The notes beneath the pieces are model-generated. The model made no database searches, was not told the origin of the DNA, and saw only the letters and a program-made list of their open reading frames with translations. Below are positions 21,934-35,610 of a DNA stretch of 64,000 bases, in pieces. The stretch is from the NCBI RefSeq assembly GCF_020740795.1, contig NC_067299.1, forward strand, positions 10,830,194 through 10,894,193, written 5' to 3'. Position numbers and translations under genes: made by a program. The DNA comes from Apus apus. Lineage: Eukaryota; Chordata; Aves; Apodiformes; Apodidae. The stretch's first letter is position 1. Every line of letters begins with the position of its first letter.

Positions 21934-22954
21934 TCCCTGCAAAACGTTGCCGAGGCCTCTCCTGCCTGGATGGCGGCCCGCTCTGAGAGCTGCCGAGAGC
22001 ACCTGACAGGAATGAAGCCACAAGGAAAAAGACTGGCCCAAGTCGGTCATCTTGCGACCCTCCGAGCCCTCCAGCCCTCTTGCCTGCAGCGGCCTTGCCC
22101 TGCCCCACCAAAGCTCACCCACTGCTGAGTGACAATGTCACAGCCACCAAGGAAAGAGCCAGAGAGTCAGACACAGTGGTTTGCAAGCGAGACTTTACTC
22201 AACAGGGGGAAGTGCTGCTGCCCACAGCCTGCCTGCCCGGCCCTGCTGGAGAAGGCTCCTGCTGGACATCTCTCTGGGCAGCCTCTGTGTCCCGGGGCTC
22301 TCCTGGCACTCACCGACGCGGGCGGGATCTGCGCCGCAGAGCTGAGGAGCTGAACACGAAGCTCTGCAGTCTTGGATGCACAGAGAGGTGCAGAGCAACA
22401 CTGCGGGTCTAGTCCGACCCCACACGTGGTGGGATCTGCCCCTGGACAGAGCAGGCCCACGGTCCCTGTGCTGCAAGCCCGGCCTGCTGCTCTCCACACC
22501 ACCAGGGCTGTCGGGAAAAGACCTCTTTGCCCAGGGGCTGTGGGGAGTCAAAGGAAGGAAGGGCGCTGCCGGGCAGGGCAAACACCTGCCATCTTCAGAG
22601 ATCTTTACCTGAGGGAGTCCTCCTCAGCACCAGGGCAATGGGCTCTTCCCTCTGCCTTCCGGAGGAGACGGGTGGCTGCTCTGCCCACGGAGAAAGGCAA
22701 AAGGACAAAGTCTGACACCTCAGCTGAGACCCTCCCGCCTCTCCCCTCTCCCAAACACCCCCAGGCTGCCATCCAACCCCACAGCTCCCTGAGAGCCAGC
22801 TCTGCTTGGGGCTGCAGAGGGGCACCTGGCACCGGGGGCTGAGCCTGCCTTCCCGCCTTGGCTCCCCGGCAGGAGACCAAAGCTCTTCTCCCAGCTCTTT
22901 TTCCCTGCCTGCAGCACCTGGGCATGCCATGGCTCTCCCTGCTCTCTGCAGCCT

Positions 22955-25900
22955 TCAGGGCTTCCATGGCTCTCTCTTCCTTTGCCTTGCCTTCTGCTGG
23001 TACTTCTTGCGCAAGGAGTCCCAGAGCTTCTGTCTCTCCTCCTCCGTGCAGGTGCGGGGCTGTGCCTGCAGGGCCAGGGCAAAGCAGCAGCAGCAGCAGC
23101 AGCCTTAGTCTCCCCGCAGGAGGCTGGGGCCACTTGAGCTCTCCCCCTCCCTCCCTGCCTCCCTCTTGCCCCTGCTTTGCTCGCAGGCCCGACTGCAGAG
23201 CCTCTCTGCAACGGCCCCGCAGCCAAGTGCCCCGGGGCTGAGAGCAGCCCAGCTGCTGGCTGTGCCAGACACGCCTGGCAGGGCCGCTGCCGGGACAAAC
23301 ACCAGCAGGGCAACAAGTCCTGGGCGGCTTCTGGAGCTGACACACGACACACTCTTGGAAGACACCCGAGCCGTGCAGCCGTGCTTTTCCCCGGGCGGCT
23401 GCAGCCCCACCAGCCCACGCCACGTACCGCTCCTGCGCTCCTCTGCCCTGGCCCAGCCTGGGCTGCGGGTCGGGCTCCAGCTGCCTGCAGGTCTTGGCTG
23501 CTCTGCGGCTCGTCCCTCGCCCGGCTCCACTGCAGCACCGCCAGCTCGCTGCGACACAGAGCGGGAGAGAGTGGGCTGAGCGCAGGGAGGCAGAGCGCTG
23601 CCCAGCCGGGGCTGCCGGGCTGGGCGCCTGCCGAGAGCCCGGGGCCACCAACAGCCCCTCTGAGCCCCGCCGAGGAAGCTGCGCCAGAGGAAGCCCCGCC
23701 CGCCTCGGGAGGGATGATTTACCACTTGAGCTTCTCCTGCAGATCCCTCTGCTCGTCCCTCTGGCCCCTGCGCTTGCGGGCCACCTGCCCCAGGATGCAC
23801 GTCACCACCTGCAGCAGGACCCGCTGTGTCCGCGGGGAAAGGCTCCTGCAACAGCAACGACCGAGGCTTGTGACCCTCCTGCCTCTCTCTTCCCGCACCC
23901 AGCCCCACGCACGCTTGGTGTCCCCTTTGGCCCCACAGCCCCTTCCAGGCAGCAGGAGTTGCCAGCATCCTGCCTTGGCCCCTGCCGTCCGGCTGTGCCC
24001 AGCTCATTCCCACGGCTGGAGAGCTGCCCAGCTGCTCTGTGCAGCCCCGGGGCTCAGGCCTTGGCTTCCTTGGCGCCCCGCCTGCAGCTCAGCAGCACCC
24101 CACTGCCCCAGGCCTTGGCTGGAGCTGACGCACTCTTACCGCTTTGGGGGGACACGGTTGTCCTGCTGCACCCTGCCTGGATGTCCCTTGGCCCCTTGCC
24201 GCTGCCCCAACATCCTCTCCAGGAGGTCAGCTCCGCAATCCCTCTTCTGCCTGGGACAGGCAGGGCGGGCTGAGGGTTGCCTGGCTGAGGGTTGCCTGGC
24301 TGAGGGTTGCCTGGCTGATGGAGGCTTGGCTGATGGTTTCCTGGCTGACTGTTTCCCAGCTGACGGTTGCCCGGCTGGTGCTGGCCTGCCTGGTGCTTTC
24401 CTGGCTGGTGACTGCCGGGCTGATGGCTGCCTTCTTGCTGGTCGCCCGGCTGGTGATTGCCGGGCTGATGGCTTCCTGGCTGATGGTCGCCCGGCTGGCA
24501 ATGGGGAACTGGATTCCTGCACAGGAGAGACTCTCAGACAACAGCCCCGCACTCGCCGGGTGCTGCTTCCCAGCACGCCCACCCCCAGACCCTGCTGGCA
24601 GGGACCCTAGTGGGATGGTGAAATCCAGGAGGAGGACCTCAGCATGTCCTTGGGGTGACGCCTGAGTATCAGCGGGGGTTCACTACAGCCACCTGGCACC
24701 CCTCTTGCTCCGGAAAGGCAGCTGTCAGCCAGCCGGCACTGCTGCAGCACTGCTGCTACCAAGGCTTGGATGCCACAGGCACCTTGCAAGGCCAGTCCCC
24801 CTGCAGCAGAGAGTGTTCTTTTCCTGCTGGAATTCCAAGTACCTGGCCCCTCTTGGTCTTCGGGTCTCCCTTAGCCTTCGTTCGGGTCGCTGACTGGCTT
24901 CTCTTTCTTCTCCTGCTCTCTGCCAGCTCTCTCTTCTTCTTTGCCTCCTCTTCCTTCAGGTATTTCAAGATGTGTGGTGGCAGCTTCTTCTTCTTCTTGA
25001 CCTGTTTACTCTGCAAGACCACCAAAATGTAACAGCAGGCAGCATTAGTCTGCCCTGCAGAGGGCTGAGTGCTTTTCATTCCCACTCTCCCTTCCGCCCC
25101 TTCTGTCTGCCTTTCTACCCCTGGGTTCCTGCAGGCTCCAGCAAAGAGCCTGTTGGGAATGAGCAGGGAGCGAAGCGACCAGCAGGCTAAAAGCCACCTG
25201 GCAGCTGGCCACCCCAGACAAGCCTTGCAGTCACCTTGCACACAGAAACACCCCCAAGGGAGGCCTCCGGCTGTGGCCCATCAGGCCAGCGGAGTGAAAA
25301 GTGCGTTTGCCAAGGACAGAGTAGCCCACTTCTCTCCCAGGAAGCACCAAAGCAACTGGCCGCGGGTGCCAAGAACACACAGGCAGAGCACAGTGAGAAG
25401 GGGCGGGTGTGGAGCGACGCTGCTCTGCAGGCCAGTGCAACAGGCCCCCTGCAGCAGCCCAGCCCACCTACCTTTTGTCTCTCCTCAATAGCTCTGGCAA
25501 CAAAGTCCACCACTCTGTTGGTGAGCAAAGCAAGGACTTTCTCCTCCTTCTTCTCCTTCTCCTTCTCCTTCACCTTCTTCTCCTTCTTCTTCTCCTTCTC
25601 CTTCACCTTCTCCTTCTCCTTGACGGAGCTCTCCTGGATGGCCGGTATCAGCCTGCAGAGACGCTCCAGGGTGCGTTGATAGGAGCGCAGCAGGAGAGGC
25701 TTCTGCAGCTGCATCTGACCCCGTGCTGTCAGGCTGGGCTGTGCCCAGCAGCCCCACTCCAATTCAGGATGCCTGAGGTCTAGGCCCTCTCTTCCCTCAG
25801 CAACAAGAGGAACAGGGGCCTATGGCTGCAGACACACGCACAGTTCCTCTGGCCTCTGCATCCAGGAGAAACATCTCCCATGGAGGAGAGACACGGGGTC

Positions 25901-28153
25901 ACCCTCCTCCCCGGCCGCAAGCGTCTCACCTGGCACGAGGCTTCGTGCCCCCAGCTTTCTGTCCCTGCCCTGCCTTGACACGCCCTGCAGGAATCCGCTT
26001 TGGAGGAAGGCTTGCCCAACGAAGGAGCTGCATCTCAGCAAGCTCCTCTGGGAACAGGAGAGGAGACAATGGATCAGAACAGGATCTTGGGGGTGTTCTG
26101 GGTGCCTATCGTGTCCCCGTTCCCGCGAGAGTGCCCTGCAGGTCTGCTGGAGCCTGCTGTCACACTGACAAAGCTGGTCCTTCTCGTCCCTTTGGCTGAA
26201 CGCCCCTGGGAAGGTGTCCCAGTGGCCACTGGAGGTGCAGGGCTGTCCCCAGACCTTGTTCCACAAGGGCTCCCTGCAGGCTTCACCGCAACAGCTACCC
26301 AGAGTCACAGGAGGTGCCTCTCCCTCTTCCAGGCATCCTGGCTCAGCCTCAGCTCTGATCCCCTCCAGACCTGGAGGAAGGAAACCTGCCAGCAACCCGC
26401 TGGGCCCTTACCTGTCTTCCCACTGGCACCAGGTTTTGGCCCTGGGGCAACCGTCACACGTCCTGCCGGGTCTATTCTCACCGTTGCCGTCCTAGGCACG
26501 GTCTCATGCTTGTACCTGGAAAGAGGAGGAAGGCAGCAGGCTGAAGAAAGGACACCCCAGGCAGCCCATGGCGGAGGACCAGGGCAGGAAGTCCAGGTCC
26601 TGGAGGGGCAGGCGAGGCCCCGTCAGCCTGTGCCGCTGTGTTTCCAGCCTTCCAGCAAACATACTCTGGCAGGACGAGAACATCTCCAGAAGAGGTCTGG
26701 GAAGCAGCAGTGGCTTGGCCTGAGATGACCGAGTCCCTCATCTCTGGCAGCTGCAAGGAGGATGGAGAGAGATGGCAGGAGATGGGGACACTGGCAAGGG
26801 CTGGCTGCTCAGTCCGCCTTGGAGCAACACAAGGCAAGAGCTGCAGCAGCCCAAGGGCTCTGGCCTCAGCAAACCTTGCTCTGCCTGTGCCTCTGCACCC
26901 AGCCCCCCAGGAGGGGGGCAAGCAGCACCGCCCATCATCAGCCTGGCCTTCTGTCCCCAGGTGAGGCCCCTCTGGGGGTGTCTCTTGCACAGCCAGACCA
27001 TGGCACGCATCAAGTGCTCTACCCAGAGCCTGCTGAGCTGCAGACCAGCAGGAGCCCAAGCGGCTGAGCGAGGCACGGCAGGCCAGGAGAGAGCAGCCCC
27101 CCAGCCCCCAGGAGCCATTTCAGGAGAGCCAAGAGTGGTGCTGGGAAGAGGAACATCCTACCCTGAGAAGAGCTTCCATGGCTTTGTCAGTCCCGTTGAG
27201 CCTTCGCAGAAAGTCCCTGTAAAAGCTCATTTTCAGGTCCTTGCCCTGGACAATCAGCATGCCCACGTCCCGCCAAACAATGGCAACGTTCTTCCCGGTC
27301 TGCAGGCAGATGTGGAAAAGACGCAGGGTCCTTTCCATGCAAAGCTGCACCGTGCTCTGCAAGACACCGTCGTCTGAGGCGATCCGAGCATAGGGCAGCT
27401 GCTTACGACGTCCAGGAACTGAAAGACAAGAGGAACGGGGGGCCTTGCAGAGCTGCCCAGCAGGCAGCGGTCCAAGGCAGCAGCTGCCAGGCCCTCAGGC
27501 AAGAGGTGGCTCCGGAGCTGCCCGGCTGCCACAGCCTCTGCCCAGAAGCTCGCCCTCTGCTCAGTCCCCTCTGGGCAGCAGAGCCCACCTCCCCGCTCTG
27601 CTCAAGGGCAAGTGCTGCTCTCAGCCTGCCTGCTTACCAGCAGCGGCTGTGTCAGTGCATCGGAGGCCATAATGCGTTGCAACAGTCTGGCACAGGCGGA
27701 ACACGGGTCTCACCACAACCACCAGATCCTTCCCCGTCCTGACTACTGCCTTCTTCACCACCGCAAATGTCCCCAGACCAGGAATGTGGACATCCTGAAA
27801 CAGAGGAGATGGTGCGTCAGAAGAAGTCTTGGAGGGACAGCTGGACGGCTGGTCAGAGAGTGGGGACGGTGCGCAGTGCCCTGCCCAGGCCTCAGCAACC
27901 CAAGAGCCAGGGGGGCTCTTTGGAAACCTTGGGAGAAGACAAACAGGGTCTGCGCTGGTCCCTCTCCCTCCCCTTTGCCCACGAGGAAGCCGAGAGGTCA
28001 GGGAGAACAGCTGTACTCCGTGGCAAAGGGCTGTCCGGACTTTGTCAGCCTTCATCAGGGTGGGAGGGGAGGAGCAGGAGGCAAGTCCCACCTGGTGGAG
28101 AGCCAGCTGTTGGCTGAGGTAAAACGAAATGCTGATCCAGAGCCTGTCGAACG
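22955..28153 (-). pseudogene. CCDC81-like gene, unit B: exons 2-11, lacking exon 1
   Basis: Same structure as unit A. Exons, 5' to 3': 28153-28092, 27794-27638, 27418-27162, 26750-26516, 25725-25472, 25010-24843, 24516-24140, 23845-23723, 23548-23428 and 23065-22955. The frame is uninterrupted through all exons. Exon 1 is replaced by the CR1 at 28,713. Small substitutions distinguish it from A. In exon 9 it shares the CCCGCTG and CAACGACC variants with unit D, whereas in the 3' flank it shares variants with unit C. Confidence 0.75.
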
Positions 28154-28712
28154 CTGCAAAAACAAGGGGAGGACACGTCACGCTCTGAGGCAGCAACCTC
28201 AAAACCCTTCAGCCCACTCCGCCTCCAAGGACTGACAGGTCTCCAAAACACACGAGCGTTTCAGGTGGTCTCTCCAGACCCCGAGGAGAAGCACGGGACA
28301 GCCCAGCCTGCCTCCCCGAGGGCTCCTTTCCTGGCGGCTGTGCCGCGCTCCTGCGGGAAACCGGCAGCGGCTTGACCTGCCAGCAAGGGCACAGTGCTGT
28401 GCTCCACAGAGGTCTCAGCTGCTCCGAGCAGGTGCCGCCGGCTCCCCAGCAGGAAGCAGCTTCCCCGTGCCCCATCTCTGAAGCCAGCCACTCCGTGTGG
28501 CCCACCAGCACCTTCGCGCCTTCCCCGAGGCAAAGAGCAGCCCTTCAGGGCCAGGGACTTGCGCCTGGGCTGCCCCAGGAAGGCAGGGGCCGTGTCAGGA
28601 GAGAAGGAGGAGCCGTGTCTGGCAGATGCGCCCCTCAGCCCTCAGGGCTGCTCAAGCAGGTGCCCTCTTGCAGGCAGCCATCCTGAGCAGCCACCCCCAC
28701 AGCCCTCAGGCT

Positions 28713-31700
28713 GAGAACGGCGGCAGGTTTAACAGCGGCCATCTCGGCAGCTCCTCAGAGCACGCGGCAGCGCAGAGCGGCAGCGGCACCGGCAGCGGTG
28801 AGAGCTGCTCCTTTAATTCCTGAGGATTAGAGAAGGGGCCGGGCTTCCCGGAGACGGCGAAGCCGGAGCAGAGCGAGGAGACCCGAGTCTGAGCGGGAAT
28901 CCTGAGAGGAACAGGAAGGCTGACGTGGCGGGGGCCGTGGCTGAGAACGGCGGCAGGTTTAACAGCGGCCATCTCGGCAGCTCCTCAGAGCACGCGGCAG
29001 CGCAGAGCGCAGAGCGGCAGGAGCAGGAAGTGGCGCGAGGGCGGGGAGCGCGAGCGCACGCGGAGAGCGGCGCGAGTGGAGGCAGGGAGAAGAAGACACC
29101 GGTAGCTTTCTCTAGCATGGTGACAACACGCCCTAAAACCGTATTGAAAAAGAATATGGGAACTCAGACGGAGGTTCTGAGCAGGCACGCAGCTGTGCAG
29201 GTGTCTGGCTGCAGCGAGTGCCTGAGCCTGGCACTGGTACCAGAGGGAGCCCGTGGCACCGCGTGTGTGCCGTGTGAGCAAATCAGTGATCTCCTCAGGC
29301 AGGTGGTTAGACTGACAGAGGAGGTTGAAAGACGAAGAACTATCAGAGAATGTGAGAGCGAAATAGATTGGTGGAGCCAAACCCTGAGGCAAGGGCAGAA
29401 AGAAGAGGTGCTAGAACAAGTGATGGATCCCCTCCCTGCCTGTCCTCAGACAGAAGGAGAGAACTTTAGGGACATGGAGGAATGGAGGGAGGTCCGTCCT
29501 CGGAGAGGCAAGCAAAAACCCTCCCAACCCCCTCCGCCCTCCGAATTGCCCTTGAAGAATAGGTATGAAGCCTTGGTACTTCAGGGACAGGAAAATGAAG
29601 TCGGAGCGATAGATTTGCCTAGTGAAGCACCTAGGACTTGTTGCTCAGCTCCATGCCTTAGGACTTCTTCAACTAAGAAGGAGAGGAGGGTAATTGTGGT
29701 GGGTGACTCCCTTCTGAGGGGAAGAGAAGGGCCCATCTGTCGACCGGACCCATCCCACAGGGAGGTCTGCTGCCTCCCTGGGGCTCGCATTAGAGATGTT
29801 AAAAGGAGACTCTCTAGTATGGTAAATCCATCTGATTACTACCCACTGCTGATTTTTCAGGTTGGCAGTGACGAAATTATTACAAGAAATGTAAGGGCAA
29901 TGAAGAGAGACTTCAGGGCCCTGGGACGGCTAGTTAGGGGTTCTGGAGCGCAAGTAGTGTTTGCCTCCATACCTCCTGTAAGAATGGGTGGAGAGGTAAA
30001 CAGGAAGAGTTTGCTAATGAATGAATGGCTACAAGGCTGGTGCCAAAGGCAGGGCTTTGGTTTTTTTGATCATGGGCTGCTATATGAGACACCTGGCCTG
30101 ATGGTGGCAGGTGAGATGCACCTGTCCCAGAGGGGGAAAAGGCTTTTGGGGCAGGACTTGGCAGGGCTCATTGAGAGAGCTTTAAACTAGATGTGAAGGG
30201 GGAAGGGGAGAAAAGTGGGTCTGTTAGGGACAAGCCCAAGAGGAACATACCAGGGCCTGAAGGAAGGTGGTCTAAGGAGGATTTGGTCCCACCAGTGTGC
30301 TCTGCTTGCTTCCTGAAATGCCTGTACACCAATGCACGCAGCATGGGGAATAAACAGGGAGAGTTAGAGGTCTGTGTGCGGTCTAAGGGTTATGATCTGG
30401 TAGCAATAACAGAGACATGGTGGGACAGCTCACACGACTGGAATGTGGCCATGGATGGCTCTGTGCTTTTTAGGAAAGATCGGTCGGTGAAGCGAGGTGG
30501 TGGAGTTGCTCTTTATGTGAGAGAGCAACTAGAATGTATCGAGTTTTGTGCAGGGGCTGATGAGGGGCAAGTTGAAAGTCTGTGGGTAAGAATTAAAGGG
30601 CAGGGTGGTATGGGTGGTACAGTTGTGGGAGTCTACTACAGGCCTCCTGATCAAGATGCGGAAGTTGATGAGGCTTTCTACAGGCAGCTGAAAGCAGCCT
30701 CACAACTACAGTCCTTGGTCCTCATGGGAGACTTTAACTATCCCGATATCTGCTGGAAGACTTACACAGCCAGCCTTGCACAGTCCAGGAGGTTCCTCCA
30801 ATGCATTGATGACAACTTCTTAATGCAAATGGTGGACAAGCCGACTAGAAGAGGAGCGCTGCCGGATCTTGTGCTCACCAACAAGGAGGGCCTTGTTGAA
30901 GCAGTGGTGGTCAATGGCAGCCTTGGCTGCAGTGACCATGAGATGGTGGAGTTCAGGATCCTGTGTGGGAGGAACAGAATACCCAGCAGGACCAGAACCC
31001 TGGCCTTCCACAGAGCAAACTTCGGCCTCCTCAATCAATTGTTAAGGGACAGGGTGCTGGAGGGTAAAGGGGCTCAAGATAGCTGGTCAACATTCAAGGA
31101 CCACTTCTTGCAAGCACAGGATCAGTGTGTCCCACTGGGTAGCAAATCCAGTAAGGGAGCTAGGAGACCAGCGTGGTTAAAAAAGGAACTGCTGGGCATA
31201 CTCAAGTGGAAAAGGAAAATCTATAGATCATGGAAGGAGGGGCTGGTCACTTGGGAGGAATATAGGACTGTTGTCAGAGAATGTAGGGAGGCAACTAGGA
31301 AAGCTAAGGCCTCCTTGGAACGTAACCTTGCAAGTCGGGTTAAGGACAATAGAAAGGGCTTTTTCAAATACATAGCCACCAAAACTAATACCAGAGGCAA
31401 TATAGGCCCACTGCTGAATGAGGCGGGTGCCCTGGTGACAGAGGATATAAAGAAGGCAGAGGTGCTGAATGCCTTCTTTGCCTCTGTCTTTACTCCTGCA
31501 GGCTTTCCCCATGAGCCCCAGTCTCATATAGCCCCAGAAGAAGTCAAGATAAAGGAGGAGTTTGCCCAGGTAGATGAGGATTGGGTTAGGGATCAGTTGA
31601 GTAATCTGGACATCCATAAATCGATGGGTCCAGATGAAATGCATCCAAGGGTGCTGAGGGAGCTGGCGGAGGTCATTGCTAGGCCACTCTCCATCATCTT

Positions 31701-32482
31701 CGGTAAGTCATGGGTAACAGGAGAGGTGCCTGAGGACTGGAGGATAGCAAATGTCACTCCAGTCTACAAGAAGGGCAAGAAGGAGGACCCGGGTAACTAT
31801 AGACCGGTCAGCCTCACCTCCATCCCTGGAAAGGTGATGGAACAACTTGTCCTTGGCACTATCTCTAGACATATCAAGGACATGGGGGTCATCAAGAGCA
31901 GTCAACATGGTTTTACCAAGGGTAAGTCGTGTTTGACTAACCTCATAGCCTTCTATGAGGAAATTACTAGGTGGATAGATGATGGTAGAGCGGTAGATGT
32001 GCTCTATCTTGATTTCAGTAAAGCATTTGACACCGTCTCCCACAGCATCCTTGTAGATACGTTGATCACGTATGGGTTTGATGATCAGGCAGTGAGGTGG
32101 ATCAAGAACTGCTTGAAAGGTAGAAGTCAGAGAGTTGTAGTCAACGGGGCAGAATCTAGTTGGAGGCCTGTGACTAGTGGAGTCCCTCAGGGGTCAGTAC
32201 TGGGACCGGTGTTGTTCAACATCTTCCTCAACGACCTGGATGAGGGTACAGAATGTACCCTCAGCAAGTTTGCTGATGGCACCAAGCTGGGAGGAGTGGC
32301 TGACCCACCAGAAGGCTGTGCTGCCATTCAGAGAGACCTAGACAGGCTGGAGAGTTGGGCGGGGAAAAACCTGATGAAGTTCAACAAGGGCAAGTGTAGA
32401 GTTTTGCATTTGGGGAAGAAAAATGCCATGTACCAGTACAGGTTGGGGGCTGACCTGCTGGAGAGCAGTGTAGGTGAAAGGG
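28713..32482 (+). mobile_element. CR1 LINE, unit B
   Basis: Same element, same breakpoints and same 3' truncation as in unit A, so it was copied as a passenger of the tandem unit and not inserted independently. The 70-bp 5'-UTR blocks are at 28,710-28,779 and 28,940-29,009. Confidence 0.88.
29117..30190 (+). CDS. CR1 ORF1 protein, unit B
   Basis: An intact frame of 357 residues from the ATG at 29,117, with the same zinc-finger, coiled-coil and GDSLL esterase-like layout as unit A. One visible difference lies in the second Cys pair: CVPC here and in unit D, CVRC in A (two base changes nearby). The missing acidic residue before the C-terminal His is shared, so it predates the duplication. Confidence 0.85.
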   Translation: MVTTRPKTVLKKNMGTQTEVLSRHAAVQVSGCSECLSLALVPEGARGTACVPCEQISDLLRQVVRLTEEVERRRTIRECESEIDWWSQTLRQGQKEEVLEQVMDPLPACPQTEGENFRDMEEWREVRPRRGKQKPSQPPPPSELPLKNRYEALVLQGQENEVGAIDLPSEAPRTCCSAPCLRTSSTKKERRVIVVGDSLLRGREGPICRPDPSHREVCCLPGARIRDVKRRLSSMVNPSDYYPLLIFQVGSDEIITRNVRAMKRDFRALGRLVRGSGAQVVFASIPPVRMGGEVNRKSLLMNEWLQGWCQRQGFGFFDHGLLYETPGLMVAGEMHLSQRGKRLLGQDLAGLIERALN

Positions 32483-32526
32483 ATCATGTGATCTTTGCAA
32501 AATTAGACTGGGGGCACATCCCCTAG
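30193..32526 (+). CDS. CR1 ORF2 (endonuclease + RT, FADG mutant), unit B
   Basis: Encodes the same 777-residue product as unit A, including ITETWWD and [10 protein letters not shown] in the endonuclease, [11 protein letters not shown] in the RT, and the mutated motif C FADG. It ends in the same retroviral fusion stop. The identity between A and B at protein level in a presumably dead gene points to a recent duplication or recent gene conversion, not to selection on the RT. Confidence 0.87.
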   Translation: MKGEGEKSGSVRDKPKRNIPGPEGRWSKEDLVPPVCSACFLKCLYTNARSMGNKQGELEVCVRSKGYDLVAITETWWDSSHDWNVAMDGSVLFRKDRSVKRGGGVALYVREQLECIEFCAGADEGQVESLWVRIKGQGGMGGTVVGVYYRPPDQDAEVDEAFYRQLKAASQLQSLVLMGDFNYPDICWKTYTASLAQSRRFLQCIDDNFLMQMVDKPTRRGALPDLVLTNKEGLVEAVVVNGSLGCSDHEMVEFRILCGRNRIPSRTRTLAFHRANFGLLNQLLRDRVLEGKGAQDSWSTFKDHFLQAQDQCVPLGSKSSKGARRPAWLKKELLGILKWKRKIYRSWKEGLVTWEEYRTVVRECREATRKAKASLERNLASRVKDNRKGFFKYIATKTNTRGNIGPLLNEAGALVTEDIKKAEVLNAFFASVFTPAGFPHEPQSHIAPEEVKIKEEFAQVDEDWVRDQLSNLDIHKSMGPDEMHPRVLRELAEVIARPLSIIFGKSWVTGEVPEDWRIANVTPVYKKGKKEDPGNYRPVSLTSIPGKVMEQLVLGTISRHIKDMGVIKSSQHGFTKGKSCLTNLIAFYEEITRWIDDGRAVDVLYLDFSKAFDTVSHSILVDTLITYGFDDQAVRWIKNCLKGRSQRVVVNGAESSWRPVTSGVPQGSVLGPVLFNIFLNDLDEGTECTLSKFADGTKLGGVADPPEGCAAIQRDLDRLESWAGKNLMKFNKGKCRVLHLGKKNAMYQYRLGADLLESSVGERDHVIFAKLDWGHIP

Positions 32527-33926
32527 CAACTGACACTCTGCATATCAGGGAAGGAAAACCCTTGTGGTCCACATGGCAGGTCCCTTCCGAAGATCAGGAA
32601 CCAAACAATACATCATTGTGATTGTGGAAGTGGTGTCAGGATTGACCTGTGCTGAAGCTGTTTCGAAGGCAAATGGTGAAAACAGGGTTTGCTTCTTAGA
32701 AAAAGTGTTTGGGATTCTACCTAAACCCACAAATAGCCAATCTGACAAGGGAACTCACTTCACCTCACATCTTGTACGGCAATGGGCTCAAAGGGAAGGT
32801 ATCAAATTGACATTTCATGTCCCATGCTACCCACAAGCTAATGGGATTGTAGAACACACTAATGGGTTAATTAAAAGTCTCGTTTGCCCACAGGACTCGA
32901 AATGGGATGAAAGATTGAGGGATGCAGTCACTACTGTGAACAATAGGTGGGGGGTGAACGGGTACCCCCGCCTGAACACTACTCAAGGTCATGGAGAAAA
33001 TAAAAGGTCTTTTAAACAATCTAAAACTCCCCTCCACCCTGGACAGACTGTTTTGGCAAACCTGCCAAATACCGGTGAGGTCAAGCTCACCTTACAAACA
33101 CCAGTGAATTCAAATACATGGGTTGCATCCGATTTAAATGACAAACAACATAAAATCAGTACAAAACGGATAATTCATGTTGTGTGTATGTTTACATTTC
33201 TGTGTACCTGTGTCTAGTGATGTTGGTTAATATATTGCAAATCATGACAGCTTAAACAGCCAGAGACATCTCGGTGACAAGACCAGGCCTGATCAACCTG
33301 CTACTGGACTCTGGAGGAGTTATTTTGTGACCGCTGTGGGACTGATCACCCCATGGCCTAAACAAGGTGTTCTGTAACATTCTCTCCTCCTATACTTGCC
33401 TTTGAGCTGTTGTTAGCAATATATTGTTGGATGGCAGTAATTAAGAACATTATGGCAGAACTAACTGAAGAGACAGGAACGTGGTTCAAATTTGGGAATT
33501 CCCTAAATGATCTATTTTTCTTTCCTTTTTTCCACTAGGATTGAAAACTGAGTTTGTGTTATAATAACTGCAATTATTCTATTCATAATCTTGTATCCGT
33601 GTATAGCCAGCATATGTCCTTTGTGGATAAACTGTGCTCGAGTGAGACGACTTCACTAAAGATTCCCACTAGAACAAGCACCTCAGGATCCAAGGGTGAA
33701 TGATAATATAAATGCTCTCATCTGGTTCAAGAATAACAATTGAGCAACCTAATGACTGCCAGAAGTAATAGGAGTCTGACATGTTAGTAAGACTTTGAGA
33801 TGTTAGTAAGAGTTTGATTTAGACTAGATGATTGATCAATTTCAATGTTTACAATGTTTTATTAATACTGTGTCTTAGTTATTTGTTAAAAATACATCGG
33901 ATGTGGTCTGGGGCAGAAAGGAGGAG
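32483..33926 (+). mobile_element. 3' part of endogenous retrovirus 2, unit B
   Basis: As in unit A: integrase core, decayed env with the hydrophobic anchor, and a possible polypurine run near 33,915-33,926. The integrase frame is longer here because the 4-bp deletion of unit A is absent. Confidence 0.7.
32564..33217 (+). pseudogene. Retroviral integrase remnant (ERV2), unit B, 217 codons open
   Basis: Integrase core with SDKGTHFTSHL and NGIVEHTNG, followed by a C-terminal region (PLHPGQTVLANLPNTGEVKL) that fits the integrase DNA-binding domain. The N-terminal zinc-binding domain and first catalytic Asp are missing because the CR1 fusion removed the upstream pol, so it is not a working enzyme. 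Confidence 0.78.
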
Positions 33927-35610
33927 CGACAAGCCATCCTGTGCCCCTGGTAGTCGCCACCCTAACTTGGGGCTGGTGGACGCTCCTTGGCTCTGGACAG
34001 TGACACTGACTGGACGGGTGGGTCAGGGGGTATCAAAGGGGCGAGGGCAGCAGGTGGGCCCTTCCCTCCTCCCTGAGGCCCGTTCGGACGCTTTCTGAGA
34101 GGGACACCCCCTGCTGCGGACACTGGTGCTGGGACCCTGCCTGCCTGCCTGCCCCGGGTCCAGCCTGAGCCTCAGCGCCGAGCGTGCCGGGGTCCCGAGC
34201 CCTGGGGTCGGGGCCGGAGCCCCCTCCCCGTCTTGCTGCCGCTGGAGGGGAAACCAGCGGCCGCTGCACCCGCTGCCGAGAGGCTGCCCCTCCGACACCA
34301 CGGGCTGCAGACCTGCCGTCCTGCCTGGCGAGAAGGGGCCACCAACTGCCTCGGGGACAAGCCTCAGGGGAACAGCACCACACACACACACACACACACA
34401 CTCCTCTCCTCATACTTGCACACACAGCGTGACCTCTTAAGGCGGAATGACTATAGGTTTCCTTCCCTCCTCCCTTTGGTCCTTAAACTTCTCCCTTAAA
34501 AGCATAAGACCTTTTGCATTACCTCCCTAAAGGACACTTTCTGACTGTATAGATAGAGCCATTCACATTTGCATTTTCCCCAAACATCATCCCTGCAAAA
34601 CGTTGCCGAGGCCTCTCCTGCCTGGATGGCGGCCCGCTCTGAGAGCTGCCGAGAGCACCTGACAGGAATGAAGCCACAAGGAAAAAGACTGGCCCAAGTC
34701 GGTCATCTTGCGACCCTCCGAGCCCTCCAGCCCTCTTGCCTGCAGTGGCCTTGCCCTGCCCCACCAAAGCTCACCCACTGCTGAGTGACAATGTCACAGC
34801 CACCAAGGAAAGAGCCAGAGAGTCAGACACAGTGGTTTGCAAGCGAGACTTTACTCAACAGCGGGAAGTGCTGCTGCCCACAGCCTGCCTGCCCGGCCCT
34901 GCTGGAGAAGGCTCCTGCTGGACATCTCTCTGGGCAGCCTCTGTGTCCCGGGGCTCTCCTGGCACTCACCGACGCGGGCGGGATCTGCGCCGCAGAGCTG
35001 AGGAGCTGAACACGAAGCTCTGCAGTCTTGGATGCACAGAGAGGTGCAGAGCAACACTGCGGGTCTCGTCTGACCCCACACGTGGTGGGATCTGCCCCTG
35101 GACAGAGCAGGCCCACGGTCCCTGTGCTGCAAGCCCGGCCTGCTGCTCTCCACACCACCAGGGCTGTCGGGAAAAGACCTCTTTGCCCAGGGGCTGTGGG
35201 GAGTCAAAGGAAGGAAGGGCGCTGCCGGGCAGGGCAAACACCTGCCATCTTCAGAGATCTTTACCTGAGGGAGTCCTCCTCAGCACCAGGGCAATGGGCT
35301 CTTCCCTCTGCCTTCCGGAGGAGACGGGTGGCTGCTCTGCCCACGGAGAAAGGCAAAAGGACAAAGTCTGACACCTCAGCTGAGACCCTCCCGCCTCTCC
35401 CCTCTCCCAAACACCCCCAGGCTGCCATCCAACCCCACAGCTCCCTGAGAGCCAGCTCTGCTTGGGGCTGCAGAGGGGCACCTGGCACCGGGGGCTGAGC
35501 CTGCCTTCCCGCCTTGGCTCCCCGGCAGGAGACCAAAGCTCTTCTCCCAGCTCTTTTTCCCTGCCTGCAGCACCTGGGCATGCCATGGCTCTCCCTGCTC
35601 TCTGCAGCCT

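Larger units (their letters stand above)
21934..34589. repeat. Tandem unit B (12.66 kb)
   Basis: Near-identical to unit A over its whole length and bounded by the same TCCCTGCAAAACG word. Length differences from A include a 2-bp net change at about 22,013, six extra bases in a CAG run at about 23,084-23,102, and four bases in the integrase region. The join from the preceding tail is seamless, so this is a direct tandem duplication. Confidence 0.95.
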